A DNA stretch of 64,000 bases. Origin: Pedobacter ghigonis. Its GTDB lineage: Bacteria > Bacteroidota > Bacteroidia > Sphingobacteriales > Sphingobacteriaceae. The notes under the pieces were generated by a model, which was given only the letters and a program-made list of their open reading frames with translations, was not told the DNA's origin and did no database searches. The stretch spans positions 565,079 through 629,078 of the forward strand of contig NZ_CAESCM010000001.1 in the NCBI RefSeq assembly GCF_903166585.1, given 5' to 3'. This document shows, piece by piece, positions 35,344 through 43,888 of this stretch. The translations under genes and the position numbers were made by a program. Each line of letters opens with the position of its first letter. Position 1 is the first letter of the stretch.

Positions 35344-35358
35344 AAACATCGTATGTTT
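35344..35358. promoter_or_regulatory. Operator 2 upstream of the FadR-type regulator
   Basis: AAACATCGTATGTTT (6 bp arms around CGT) matches operator 1 at 13 of 15 positions and is offset by 20 bp, i.e. on the same DNA face. It covers the ATG at 35353, which argues that translation starts at the later ATG at 35377. Confidence 0.6.
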
Positions 35359-35376
35359 GTATGCAAATTCAAAGCT

Positions 35377-36027
35377 ATGGAACAGGAAAGTAAACTTTTC
35401 GAGCAGGTTTCGGTTAAAATCCGGGCTGACATTAAAGCAGGCAAATTTAAGACGGGTGAAAAAATACCACCCGAACCAGCCCTGATGGAGCTTTACGGAG
35501 TAGGCCGATCTACCATTCGCGAAGCGGTAAAATCGCTCACTTTATCAGGTATACTTACTGTTAAGCAAGGTTTCGGCACTTTGGTAAATGCAGTGCCTAC
35601 CGAACCCATTGAACAAAGGCTGCGCCGGTCGGATTTTGAAGAGATTAACCACGTAAGATCTATACTGGAGCAGGAAATTGTATTGCTAGCTACACAAAAC
35701 CGTACGACAACAGATTTAGAAGCTATAGCTGCAGCTTTGGAAGGCAGAAAGTTGGCTATTGAAAAAGAATCGCGACTGGATTGCGCCAATGCTGATATTG
35801 AATTTCACCTAGCCATTGCACGGGCTTCAGGCAACCATGTTTTAGCCGATCTTTACGAAAGCTTTACAGTTATTATTCGTGATTTCTTTGCCAAAAGAGC
35901 TCCATCGGGCATTGCACATTTCGCCATGAGCCATCACCTGCACCAGGCTTTATTTAATGCGATAAAAGATGAAAATGCCGACGCGGCACGCGAAATAACC
36001 ATTACCATATTGGACAATAACCATTAA
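35377..36027 (+). CDS. FadR/GntR-family transcriptional regulator
   Basis: The protein has about 216 residues from ATG 35377 (MEQESKLFEQVSVKI). An upstream ATG at 35353 would add MFVCKFKA, unlike the family, and lies inside an operator. The N-terminal winged helix has EKIPPEPALMELYGVGRSTIREAVKSL and GFGTLV. The C-terminal FCD domain is all-helical (RSILEQEIVLLATQ, ADIEFHLAIARASGNHVL, HHLHQALFNAI), with His and Asp residues for metal or ligand. The regulator is followed by a TauE/SafE permease gene 4 bp downstream and a DUF1634 gene, which it presumably controls. Confidence 0.9.
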   Translation: MEQESKLFEQVSVKIRADIKAGKFKTGEKIPPEPALMELYGVGRSTIREAVKSLTLSGILTVKQGFGTLVNAVPTEPIEQRLRRSDFEEINHVRSILEQEIVLLATQNRTTTDLEAIAAALEGRKLAIEKESRLDCANADIEFHLAIARASGNHVLADLYESFTVIIRDFFAKRAPSGIAHFAMSHHLHQALFNAIKDENADAAREITITILDNNH

Positions 36028-36031
36028 TATC

Positions 36032-36865
36032 ATGTCAATTTTAACTTTTACCCTGATTTTAATCCTCGGCGCATACCTTGCAGGTTTAGTTGGATCGTTA
36101 ACCGGTTTGGGTGGCGGCGTAGTCGTTATACCACTGCTTACCCTTGTTTTCCACGTCGATATCCGCTATGCCATTGGTGCAGCGTTATTGGCTTCTATCG
36201 CCAACTCATCGGGTGCGGCAAGTGCTTATATCAAAGAAGGTATTACCAACATCCGGCTGGGTATGTTCCTCGAAATTGCCACTACACTAGGCGCAGTTTT
36301 AGGAGCTTTAATTGCTATTTATACACCTACCAACACCATTGCTATACTTTTTGGCTGTGTACTACTTTTCTCTGCCGCCATGACGCTTAGAAAAAAGAAC
36401 CAGGAGGCCTTAACCGAAGGCAGCAGACTATCGGCGGTTTTAAAACTGAACAGCAGTTATCCAACCCCTACAGGCAACGTAGCTTACAAGCTCAAAAACG
36501 TGGGTGCAGGCTTTTCAATTATGACAGTTGCTGGCGTAATGTCGGGTTTGCTTGGGATTGGCTCTGGTGCATTAAAGGTATTGGCCATGGATACTGCGAT
36601 GAAAATCCCCTTTAAAGTGAGTACCACTACCAGTAACTTTATGATTGGGGTAACGGCGGCGGCCAGTGCTGTGGTTTACCTACAGCGGGGCTACATGGAT
36701 CCAGGTATTGCTTTCCCCGTAGTACTTGGGGTATTGGGAGGTGCATTTACAGGCGCAAAATTGTTAACGCATATCAATCCTTCCACCCTGCGGGTTATCT
36801 TTTGTGTTGCCATCACCTTTGTCGCCTTCGAAATGATTTATAACGGTTATCACCATCAATTTTAA
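36032..36865 (+). CDS. TauE/SafE-family (DUF81) membrane exporter
   Basis: The 277-residue protein has about eight transmembrane segments. Family marks are GLVGSLTGLGGGVVVIPLLTLVFHVDIRYAIGAALLASIANSSGAA and the second repeat GVMSGLLGIGSGALKVLAMD. The two GLxGxGGG-like loops reflect the internal duplication of the family. Members move sulfite, sulfoacetate or other organosulfonates and organic anions. The gene is tightly linked to a FadR regulator upstream and a DUF1634 gene 8 bp downstream. Confidence 0.92.
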   Translation: MSILTFTLILILGAYLAGLVGSLTGLGGGVVVIPLLTLVFHVDIRYAIGAALLASIANSSGAASAYIKEGITNIRLGMFLEIATTLGAVLGALIAIYTPTNTIAILFGCVLLFSAAMTLRKKNQEALTEGSRLSAVLKLNSSYPTPTGNVAYKLKNVGAGFSIMTVAGVMSGLLGIGSGALKVLAMDTAMKIPFKVSTTTSNFMIGVTAAASAVVYLQRGYMDPGIAFPVVLGVLGGAFTGAKLLTHINPSTLRVIFCVAITFVAFEMIYNGYHHQF

Positions 36866-36873
36866 TAAGAATC

Positions 36874-37275
36874 ATGAAAAATTCAATTTCAAAACAGCTT
36901 ATCGGCGATCGGGATGTAGAAAAAATTGTTGGTCAGTTATTACGCTTCGGGGTAATTACCGCAAGCTTAATTGTTTTATTGGGCGGAATACTTTTTTTAG
37001 TCCAAAACGGAAACGGACCACGTCCAGATTATCATATTTTTAAAGGAGAGCAAGACAGTTACATCACTTTTGAAGGGATCTTTCTGGGACTTTTTACCTT
37101 TAAACCCATGGCCATTATCCAGTTTGGAGTGCTGCTGTTAATTATTACACCCATTATGCGGATCGTATTTTCGCTTTTTGCATTTATGCTTGAAAAAGAC
37201 AAACTATATGTTATCATTACGCTAATTGTATTGGGCGTGATTCTTCTCAGCACTTTTGGCGGATTGAAGGTATAA
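36874..37275 (+). CDS. DUF1634 small membrane protein
   Basis: The 133-residue protein has three hydrophobic helices (about 28-48, 75-100, 110-130). The N-terminal DVEKIVGQLLRFGVITASLIVLLGG and the central LMAIIQFGVLLLIITPIMRI-like stretch are typical of DUF1634, which regularly follows TauE/SafE (DUF81) genes. It is probably an accessory subunit of that transporter. Last gene of the FadR, TauE, DUF1634 set. Confidence 0.88.
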   Translation: MKNSISKQLIGDRDVEKIVGQLLRFGVITASLIVLLGGILFLVQNGNGPRPDYHIFKGEQDSYITFEGIFLGLFTFKPMAIIQFGVLLLIITPIMRIVFSLFAFMLEKDKLYVIITLIVLGVILLSTFGGLKV

Positions 37276-37279
37276 TATT

Positions 37280-37303
37280 TCGGTTGGTGCAGACACCAAC
37301 CGA
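37280..37303. terminator. Perfect hairpin A between convergent genes
   Basis: TCGGTTGGTG (37280-37289) and CACCAACCGA (37294-37303) form a 10-bp perfect stem with a CAGA tetraloop, 5 bp after the DUF1634 stop. No U-run follows, so it may be a dispersed repeat hairpin that also stops transcription. Confidence 0.5.
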
Positions 37304-37360
37304 TAGGCAGCAGATAATTAGATTTAGTTACCAGCCCAGATGCGCGGCTTGCATGATCCT

Positions 37361-37385
37361 GTTGGTCGGTGCCTCACCGACCAAC
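37361..37385. terminator. Perfect hairpin B between convergent genes
   Basis: GTTGGTCGGTG (37361-37371) and CACCGACCAAC (37375-37385) form an 11-bp perfect stem with a CCT loop, 9 bp before the stop of the minus-strand dehydrogenase gene. Its arms are close relatives of hairpin A and of sequences at 42883 and 43771. Confidence 0.5.
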
Positions 37386-37393
37386 ATAATCTC

Positions 37394-38251
37394 CTAATCA
37401 ACCTTAACTTCTTTGATTACTGCGATGATATCTTCTTCACCGTATCTCACCGAAGCGGATTCGAAAGTTTGCAATGCCGTTTTAGCCAAAGGTGATGAAA
37501 TCCCTTCTGCTTTGGCCAGATTTAGATCTTTCACAATGTGTTTCAGTGCAAAGGCAGCCTGATATTGATCAGCGATAATAGCATCACCTTTAATTTTGGT
37601 AAAAATATTACCTATAGCGGCATTGTTAATCAGACTGAGCAGATCTTCGGTTTTGATTCCCTGTGCATTGGCAAATACCACCGTCTCGGCCAGTCCCTGG
37701 GCATATAAAGCCAACAGTGAATTGATGGCCAGCTTTGCATTATTGCCTGCACCTGTATCGCCCACCCGCATGGCCAGTTTTCCAAGCTTTTCTAAAATGG
37801 GTTTAACTTTGTTAAAAGCAAGCTCATCACCACCTACCATAATCACCAGCTGACCCGTTTCTGCCTGCTTTACACTACCCGAAACAGGTGCGTCTAAATA
37901 ATGGTGACCTTTCGCTGTGCATGCCGCAGCCATTTGCCGCGAGATGGATGGCGAAACCGTACTCATATTGATGATGGTTTTTCCAGATACCATTGCGCTC
38001 AAAATACCATTTGTACCATTAAAAATGGCTTCAATTGCAGCATCATCACTCACCATTACAAATACTACATCAGTTTGTACAAGTAAATTTTTGGGCGTTT
38101 CTGCGAGTAAAGCTCCTATTTCTTTTAAAGTTCCTTCTTTGGCTTTGCTCCGGTTATATGCTGTAACTTCGTATCCTGCTTCAATCAGTTGTGTAGCCAT
38201 GGGGATGCCCATATTACCCAATCCGATCCAGCCTATTTTTGTTGTGTTCAT
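37394..38251 (-). CDS. NAD(P)-dependent beta-hydroxyacid dehydrogenase (3-hydroxyisobutyrate dehydrogenase-like)
   Basis: The protein has about 285 residues from the ATG at 38251 (MNTTKIGWIGLGNMGIPMA). A start 11 codons upstream at 38284 is open but adds a non-conserved MPHLFINKNCK. The Rossmann motif is GLGNMG (10-15). The substrate motif is DAPVSGSVKQAETGQLVIMVGG, and the catalytic Lys lies in GAGNNAKLAINSLLA. The family reduces or oxidises small beta-hydroxy acids such as hydroxyisobutyrate, tartronate semialdehyde or succinic semialdehyde. It is a single gene, convergent with the FadR-TauE set. Confidence 0.9.
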   Translation of the reverse strand: MNTTKIGWIGLGNMGIPMATQLIEAGYEVTAYNRSKAKEGTLKEIGALLAETPKNLLVQTDVVFVMVSDDAAIEAIFNGTNGILSAMVSGKTIINMSTVSPSISRQMAAACTAKGHHYLDAPVSGSVKQAETGQLVIMVGGDELAFNKVKPILEKLGKLAMRVGDTGAGNNAKLAINSLLALYAQGLAETVVFANAQGIKTEDLLSLINNAAIGNIFTKIKGDAIIADQYQAAFALKHIVKDLNLAKAEGISSPLAKTALQTFESASVRYGEEDIIAVIKEVKVD

Positions 38252-38355
38252 TTTACAGTTTTTGTTAATAAACAAATGTGGCAAAGAAAAAGCTGAAATC
38301 GTTAACCAGCCTGGTAAAAATGATGTTGGCCAAACAAAATAAATTTTTATTGCAC

Positions 38356-38363
38356 TAACTTTG
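38356..38363 (+). promoter_or_regulatory. Bacteroidota -7 element before the alkC-like gene
   Basis: TAACTTTG matches TAnnTTTG exactly, 20 bp upstream of the ATG at 38383. No clear TTG -33 element was found at the usual 19-21 bp spacing. Confidence 0.35.
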
Positions 38364-38382
38364 ATTTCCTATTTAACTACCT

Positions 38383-39486
38383 ATGGCCAGCCTGCTAAAA
38401 GATTTATATTCACCCGCATTTTACAACCGGTTAAGCAGTGCCTTAACTGTCACCGTTCCCGGATTTGATGAGCAAAAGTTTGTTCAGAACATTTTTGTTC
38501 CAGAATTTAATTCGATGGAACTGAAAGAAAGAATGAAACACACTTCAAAAGTATTGCATCATTTTTTACCTGCTGCTTATCCGCAAACGATTATACTGAT
38601 CAAAAAAACAATAGAGCAGCTGAGGGTTCAAGGCATTGGCGAAGATGGCCTGGCTTATATGTTTTTGCCAGACTATATTGAAACTTATGGAATTGATGAT
38701 TTCGAGAATTCGGTTGAAGCACTGGAATTTCTTACCCAGTTTGTAAGCTGCGAATTTGCCGTACGTCCCTTTATTTTGAAATACGGAAACGATATGATTT
38801 TACGGATGCAGCAATGGTCGGTACACGAAAGCCATAAGGTGCGCAGGCTTGCCAGCGAGGGCAGCAGACCGCGCCTGCCCTGGGCCATGGGCATTCCCTT
38901 TCTGAAGAAAGACCCGGCTGCTATTTTACCGATTTTAGAAAATCTTAAAAACGATCCTTCAGAATATGTAAGGAGAAGTGTGGCCAACAGTTTGAACGAT
39001 ATTGCCAAAGATCATCCACAAGTGGTTTTGGAGATAGCTAAAAGCTGGTCGGGTCTGAGTGCAGAAACCGATGCGCTGATTAAACACGGTAGCCGAACCC
39101 TTTTAAAACAGGGCCACACCGAAATTTTGAAACACTATGGCTTGGATGATACCGGCATTGTATTGAAAGATTTTAAGATTTTAACCCCTGTAGTAAAAAT
39201 TGGTGAAAGTCTTGCCTTCTCATTTTCTATATACAACGAAAACCCTACCGAACAAAAGGTAAGACTAGAGTATGCCGTATATTACAAAAAGCAAAATGGG
39301 CAGAACACCAAAAAAGTATATAAAATTTCTGAAAGGATTTATCCGGGAGGTGCTGAGGTAGACATTATCCGCAAGCAAAAATTTGTATTAATTACCACCA
39401 GAAAATTCCATTTGGGCGATCACCAGGTTTCGATAATTATCAATGGGGCAGAAAAGGAGCTGGCCAGTTTTGAGCTAGAGGCCTAA
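38383..39486 (+). CDS. AlkC-like DNA alkylation repair protein with C-terminal Ig-like domain
   Basis: The 367-residue protein has HEAT-like helical repeats at about 1-245, with HESHKVRRLASEGSRPRLPWA and LKNDPSEYVRRSVANSLNDIAKDHP, the segments that identify the AlkC/AlkD glycosylase superfamily (COG4335-type). Residues about 265-367 are a beta domain (LTPVVKIGESLAFSFSIYNE, VYYKKQNGQNTKKV) corresponding to the Ig-like domain known from AlkC. The family removes 3-methyladenine and similar cationic lesions without base flipping. It is a single gene preceded by a -7 element and followed by a strong terminator. Confidence 0.88.
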   Translation: MASLLKDLYSPAFYNRLSSALTVTVPGFDEQKFVQNIFVPEFNSMELKERMKHTSKVLHHFLPAAYPQTIILIKKTIEQLRVQGIGEDGLAYMFLPDYIETYGIDDFENSVEALEFLTQFVSCEFAVRPFILKYGNDMILRMQQWSVHESHKVRRLASEGSRPRLPWAMGIPFLKKDPAAILPILENLKNDPSEYVRRSVANSLNDIAKDHPQVVLEIAKSWSGLSAETDALIKHGSRTLLKQGHTEILKHYGLDDTGIVLKDFKILTPVVKIGESLAFSFSIYNENPTEQKVRLEYAVYYKKQNGQNTKKVYKISERIYPGGAEVDIIRKQKFVLITTRKFHLGDHQVSIIINGAEKELASFELEA

Positions 39487-39638
39487 ACGCGGATTCTAAC
39501 AATTTCAAATCAGTAAAATCTGTTTTATCTGCGGGGAAATTAATTCGCTTATTGCCCAATTTCTTCCACAGATTTAAGAAGATTAGCGCAGATATTTATT
39601 AAGTTTTGCCCAGCAATATTTCCTAACGTTTTAACGGT

Positions 39639-39686
39639 ACAAACAAAATAAGCCGGCTTTTATAAAGGCCGGCTTATTTTGTTTGT
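39639..39686. terminator. Strong bidirectional terminator
   Basis: ACAAACAAAATAAGCCGGC (39639-39657) and its exact complement at 39668-39686 form a 19-bp perfect stem with a 10-nt loop. A-rich and T-rich flanks give U-runs in both directions. It serves the alkC-like gene (+) and the 63-aa gene (-). Confidence 0.85.
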
Positions 39687-39712
39687 ATGTTGAGATTTTT
39701 CTAAATGGTGTT

Positions 39713-39904
39713 TTACAGCAAACCGTACAAACCATGCGCATAATTCCTCAATGAGGCCGATACCGTTTTCATCTTATCGGGCGATGGTCCTTTAACTTTA
39801 TAGGCCTCCGGATGAAGGGCTAAAGGTTGTTCATCGTTTTCTGCTGTCGTGCTTCTGTTGCTTAATGTAGCATGTTGTTCTTCGCTTAATTTTAAAGGTG
39901 CCAT
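39713..39904 (-). CDS. 63-residue hypothetical protein
   Basis: MAPLKLSEEQHATLSNRSTT with later KVKGPSPDKMKTVSASLRNY is a hydrophilic small protein with no signal peptide or membrane segment. Its stop lies 27 bp from a strong bidirectional terminator and it fills a gap with no other frame, so it is probably expressed. I do not recognise the family. Confidence 0.5.
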   Translation of the reverse strand: MAPLKLSEEQHATLSNRSTTAENDEQPLALHPEAYKVKGPSPDKMKTVSASLRNYAHGLYGLL

Positions 39905-39974
39905 GATCTCGAATTTATACTACAATAACAGGGCAACTTTAAATATGTTTGTCGGTTAAGCTTAATTTTTCAAA

Positions 39975-42059
39975 TTAATTTTCGAGACTGGAAATCCAGT
40001 TTTCGGTATCAGAAACTTTAACCGGTGTTGCACTGGCAACAATCTTTAAAACACCTCCTGCATTGATATCCTCCTGTGTAATATAATTTTTCTTAAACGG
40101 TTTTCCATTCAGGAAAACTTCCTTAATATATTTGTTTTTTAAGCTAAAATTAACGGTTTCAATTTTGAAGGTTTTTCCCTTTAGCAGGTTATAAGTAACC
40201 GTTGGGAACAAGGGCACATTTAAATAATAAACAGGCCAGCCTACGCAAGCCGGAGAAAAACCACTGGCTGCAAATACATACCAGGCACTCATCGCACCGG
40301 CATCGTCATCCATGGTGCGCAGGTAGGCATGCGGCTGGTTGCGGTAAATTTTACCGATATAACTGCCAATACCACGACTGTTATCGTTAAAATAATTCTG
40401 GATTACCGTATCCGCCGCCAGTTGATGCATCCAGTATTGCGATTTATATCCCGATTTGGTTACGTTATACATCAGCGGAACCTGTAAATCGGGTTCGTTG
40501 GCATGGTTGTACAAATCGCGGGCAAAAAATTCGTCAAGTTTAGCCAGGTATGACTCTTCGCCCCCATCAAGCTCAATAAGTCCTTTAAAATCGTAAGGCA
40601 CAAACCACCTGTACTGCCAAATGGTACCTTGATATAAACCTCTGGCCTGCATGCGGTCTACATCGTTCTTGCTCATGTCTTTAAAATCCTTGTTCCAGTA
40701 TTTTTTGTACTCTAGCGCTTTTGCCAGATAAAAATCGGCTTTTTCCTTGTTCTTTAAGATCTTGAATATTTCGGCCAATGCCCAGTTATCATAACTCGAT
40801 TCTAAGGCTTTATCAGGTGATTTATAATCCAAACCATTTACTTCTTTCACCAGAGAATCGGCAATTTTATTAAAATCGACCGGATAACCTTTACGGTATG
40901 CATCAAGCAGCACCACAATGGCGTGCTCTGAACGCACCGTATTGGATGGCTCATTTTGGCCGGCATAATCTTTTTTACCAGATTGGTAAAGGTCGGCAAT
41001 GGAAGTAACCATACCTGCGTAACGGTCTTGCGCGATTAATGAAAGTAAAGGCAACTGTGTGCGGTAATTATCCCAGATGGCCCAGCCATTGTAACGGATT
41101 TCTTTATCTTTTTGCGCTTCACCTTTGGTGTTCCGGTAGCTACCATCGGTTTCGGAAATGACATAAGGAGATTGCATGGTGCGGTACAGAAGTGAGTAGA
41201 ACAATTTCGCACTTTCCAAATCACCATTTACTGCAATTTTAGACAAATTGGTATTCCAGTCTTCACGGCTCTGCGCCTTTACCGCGGCAAATGCATTTTT
41301 GTTGATAGAAGACTTTGCGGCAGTCACACTTACCGATGAAAGGGCAATATTGATACCAGCAGTGGTGATGCCAGACTGCAAGGTTGCGATTAACTTATGC
41401 TCTCCGGTCACTTTCCAGGATACATTTTCACCTATTTCCAGATAATAAAATAACTTATACTTACCGGCACCACAAGTTGTTTTAGAGGTGATCCAACCGC
41501 TAACGGTATTGCCATTCACCTCGTGTTCTTCAGCCACAAAAGCGCCGTTAAAAGCATAACCTAAATCGAGGTAAAAGCCTTTCGCCCCTACTGGAAACTG
41601 ATAGGCATGCTTGCCGGCTTTGCCTAAAACAGTAAAACTGGCTTTAATTTTATTTTCAAAACCAACTTCGTAGTAACCCGGAGCGGCTTTTTCTGATGCT
41701 TTGATTAATTCTGATTGCTCCGGATCGGTACCTAAGAAAGGTTTGATAAAAATATTCCCACCTGATCCCTGGCAGCCTACGCCCTCGAAACGGTTATGGG
41801 TAAAACCTTCAAATTTCTTAGCCAGGTATTCGTAACCAGTATGCGTTTTAGGGTAGGTTTGCGGCCCAATACTCAACATGCTAAAAGGATAAGATGCGGC
41901 CGGCGACATCTGCCCATGATCTGCAGATGAACCTAAAAAAACATTTACCTGATCGACAGGTTTTGCCGAATTGACTGAAAAGATATTCGTTTTTTGCTGT
42001 GCTAAAACGTTTAACGAAAACAATAACAGGAATCCTATTATTTGAACAGAAAACTTCAT
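39975..42059 (-). CDS. GH92-family alpha-mannosidase, secreted
   Basis: The 694-residue protein has a signal peptide (MKFSVQIIGFLLLFSLNVLA). The N-terminal beta-sandwich has VNVFLGSSADHGQMSPAASYPF and THNRFEGVGCQGSGG; the (alpha/alpha)6 catalytic part has IRYNGWAIWDNYRTQLPLLSL. ANEPDLQVP holds the general-acid Glu, and DDDAGAMSAWYVFAASGF carries the catalytic-base/calcium Asp residues typical of GH92 exo-alpha-mannosidases. It trims mannose from N-glycan-type or fungal mannans in the periplasm. It stands alone, without Sus genes nearby. Confidence 0.92.
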   Translation of the reverse strand: MKFSVQIIGFLLLFSLNVLAQQKTNIFSVNSAKPVDQVNVFLGSSADHGQMSPAASYPFSMLSIGPQTYPKTHTGYEYLAKKFEGFTHNRFEGVGCQGSGGNIFIKPFLGTDPEQSELIKASEKAAPGYYEVGFENKIKASFTVLGKAGKHAYQFPVGAKGFYLDLGYAFNGAFVAEEHEVNGNTVSGWITSKTTCGAGKYKLFYYLEIGENVSWKVTGEHKLIATLQSGITTAGINIALSSVSVTAAKSSINKNAFAAVKAQSREDWNTNLSKIAVNGDLESAKLFYSLLYRTMQSPYVISETDGSYRNTKGEAQKDKEIRYNGWAIWDNYRTQLPLLSLIAQDRYAGMVTSIADLYQSGKKDYAGQNEPSNTVRSEHAIVVLLDAYRKGYPVDFNKIADSLVKEVNGLDYKSPDKALESSYDNWALAEIFKILKNKEKADFYLAKALEYKKYWNKDFKDMSKNDVDRMQARGLYQGTIWQYRWFVPYDFKGLIELDGGEESYLAKLDEFFARDLYNHANEPDLQVPLMYNVTKSGYKSQYWMHQLAADTVIQNYFNDNSRGIGSYIGKIYRNQPHAYLRTMDDDAGAMSAWYVFAASGFSPACVGWPVYYLNVPLFPTVTYNLLKGKTFKIETVNFSLKNKYIKEVFLNGKPFKKNYITQEDINAGGVLKIVASATPVKVSDTENWISSLEN

Positions 42060-42183
42060 TTGTGGTTTGGTTTATAAATTGCGCCAAAATAACATTTTAA
42101 GATGAAGTGGCGGTTATGTTTTAGCTTCTTTACAAAAATGGTTCTGGTAATGATCTGGCAAAGTCCGTAAACGCTTAAAAAAA

Positions 42184-42210
42184 AAGCCATTCCGAGCTCC
42201 GGAATGGCTT
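42184..42210 (-). terminator. Intrinsic terminator after the DUF2911 gene
   Basis: AAGCCATTCCG (42184-42194) pairs with CGGAATGGCTT (42200-42210), an 11-bp stem. On the minus strand it is followed by a run of Ts. It separates the DUF2911 gene from the GH92 gene downstream. Confidence 0.85.
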
Positions 42211-42233
42211 TAATATCAAGTGTGTTATAAAAT

Positions 42234-42752
42234 TTATTTCACAGCAACCGGAACAGAAATCTTATCCCAATCTAAAGAGAAACCGCTTTTACCTATTTTA
42301 TAGACCAAACGCTCCTGAGTTGCTTTCAAAGCTTTTGTTTTTACATCAACACGTAAAGCATCTTTAGCTTCTTCGTATTTATAAGCACCCCATTGTTTAG
42401 GCTCTTTGTTAAAAATAGCTGTCCAGGTTCCGCTTTCCTTAGGGATTAAGAAGAAACTGTATTTACCAGCTGGTAATGCTTTACCTTCAACGGTAATGTC
42501 TTTATCGGTTTCGAAAGTAGTAGCTTCGTTTGCACCTGCACGCCAAACTTTATCCCATGCTTCTAAGCCACCCCAAATTTTACGGCCTTTAACTGCAGGA
42601 CTGCTGTAATTAATGGTAATGGTTGCATTTTTAATTTTGCCTGTTGCAGTTGCTGCAGGACTTGGTTTAGGCTGCGCATCTTGTGCCATTGCACCTACAG
42701 AAATCGTAATTGCTGTAAATAACATAGCGATTGATTTGATCATCGTTTTCAT
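42234..42752 (-). CDS. DUF2911 secreted protein
   Basis: The 172-residue protein has a signal peptide ([23 protein letters not shown]) and the DUF2911 domain: [52 protein letters not shown] and [17 protein letters not shown]. The family is common in Bacteroidota and its function is unknown. Single-gene unit with its own candidate promoter and terminator. Confidence 0.9.
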   Translation of the reverse strand: MKTMIKSIAMLFTAITISVGAMAQDAQPKPSPAATATGKIKNATITINYSSPAVKGRKIWGGLEAWDKVWRAGANEATTFETDKDITVEGKALPAGKYSFFLIPKESGTWTAIFNKEPKQWGAYKYEEAKDALRVDVKTKALKATQERLVYKIGKSGFSLDWDKISVPVAVK

Positions 42753-42790
42753 AGTATTATTTTTATCTGTTTTGTTGTTCTTTTGATTTA

Positions 42791-42820
42791 CGAATTTATG
42801 GCTTTAGCGCGATAAAACAA
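42791..42820 (-). promoter_or_regulatory. Candidate promoter of the DUF2911 gene
   Basis: On the minus strand TTG (42820-42818) is followed after 19 bp by TAAATTCG (42798-42791), close to the Bacteroidota pattern TTG-N19-TAnnTTTG, and 38 bp upstream of the start codon. Confidence 0.4.
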
Positions 42821-42949
42821 TAATCCTAAATAAATTGATACCGGAATGACGATACAGGTATACTTTTTCTATCTGCTAGTGCCCTCACCGACCGAAACAA
42901 CACCAATCAACTACACCATCGATCCTCCGTTCCGATTAAAGCTGCTGTT

Positions 42950-43573
42950 TTATTTCTTGCGGCCAACAAACCTGATTACTGATCCTAAACCATTATGAAA
43001 CACACCTTCGTTTAGCACAATTTCTTTTTCTTCCAGCGCTATAATTTCGTAATTGGCAAAATCTGATTTTATTTCTTCGATAGAGAATAACATATCAAGC
43101 TCTTTTGGTCCACCAACCTTTTCATTTCTGGCAAGATAGTCGAGGTGGTTTTTACTAAACGCTTCAAAAATAATCACTCCACCTTTGCGTAAATAGCGAT
43201 CTAATGTTTTGTGATAAGCTGATTTAATCTCCGCTGGAAAATGTGCATAAATTAACGCGATGGCATCAAATTGTTCTGCCTGGTAATCGAAGTGCTGCAA
43301 CTCCACCACCTGGTAATCGATGCTCACCTGATTACTTTCAGCGAGTTGAATGGCTTTGTTTTTACCTTCGGCACTAATGTCAAAGGCCGAAACCTTCCAA
43401 CCGAGCTTTGCGGCAAAAACTGCATTACGTCCTTCGCCTTCGGCCGGAAAAAGTATAGTGCCGGGATTTAGTTGTTCTAATTGTTCTTTAAGGTAATTAT
43501 TAGGCTGTTCGCCATAAGCGAACTCTTCTGTACGGTATCTATCGTCCCATCTGTTTATCCAGGCTTCGTTCAT
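42950..43573 (-). CDS. SAM-dependent class I methyltransferase (TehB-like)
   Basis: The 207-residue protein begins with [21 protein letters not shown], the usual start of TehB/thiol-methyltransferase-like proteins. Motif I is [20 protein letters not shown], and motif II VSAFDIS. Motif IV is [12 protein letters not shown] and post-motif [12 protein letters not shown]. Target unknown; relatives act on tellurite, thiols or small molecules. Single minus-strand gene bounded by repeat-bearing gaps. Confidence 0.85.
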   Translation of the reverse strand: MNEAWINRWDDRYRTEEFAYGEQPNNYLKEQLEQLNPGTILFPAEGEGRNAVFAAKLGWKVSAFDISAEGKNKAIQLAESNQVSIDYQVVELQHFDYQAEQFDAIALIYAHFPAEIKSAYHKTLDRYLRKGGVIIFEAFSKNHLDYLARNEKVGGPKELDMLFSIEEIKSDFANYEIIALEEKEIVLNEGVFHNGLGSVIRFVGRKK

Positions 43574-43888
43574 CGGTTATAATTTTGTTTAAAATGGCTG
43601 ATTAACCAACAAAATAAAGATATTGAATTTTGAGTGACTGGGCACTAAATTCCTTGCGGAGGTAGGTCTATTGGTTAAAAATTGATAAGGTGATGACGGT
43701 AGTGAATTGTGTAGTCTTTGACTCCGCTCAGGCTGACAAACTACATTAACGTTGACAAAGTGTTTACGCTATCGATTGGTGTCCTCACCGACCGATAGAG
43801 TATCTATCTAATATAGCGTTAATCTAACAAAAGTTAGTTAAGTCCTTCGATAAGCTCAGGATGATAGCCTTGGAGGTAAAAACGCCGT
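43574..43888. repeat. Intergenic region carrying three different short repeat units
   Basis: GTAGTCTTTG...CAAACTAC (43711-43744) frames the widespread unit ACTCCGCTCAGGCTGAC. ATCGATTGGTGTCCTCACCG continuing into ACCGAT (43771-43796) is an imperfect hairpin related to 37280-37385. GTCCTTCGATAAGCTCAGGA at 43842-43861 is a third common intergenic unit. No gene was seen. Confidence 0.6.

Noticed and set aside
35353..35376. ATG at 35353 as start of the FadR-type regulator
   Set aside because: It lies within the second operator palindrome and would add MFVCKFKA, which is not FadR-like; ATG at 35377 fits the family.
39490..39600. CACAGATTTAAGAAGATTAGCGCAGAT-like sequence as an attachment site or mobile element end
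   Set aside because: It resembles a common degenerate intergenic sequence of Bacteroidota, with no integrase, target duplication or partner copy in this window.
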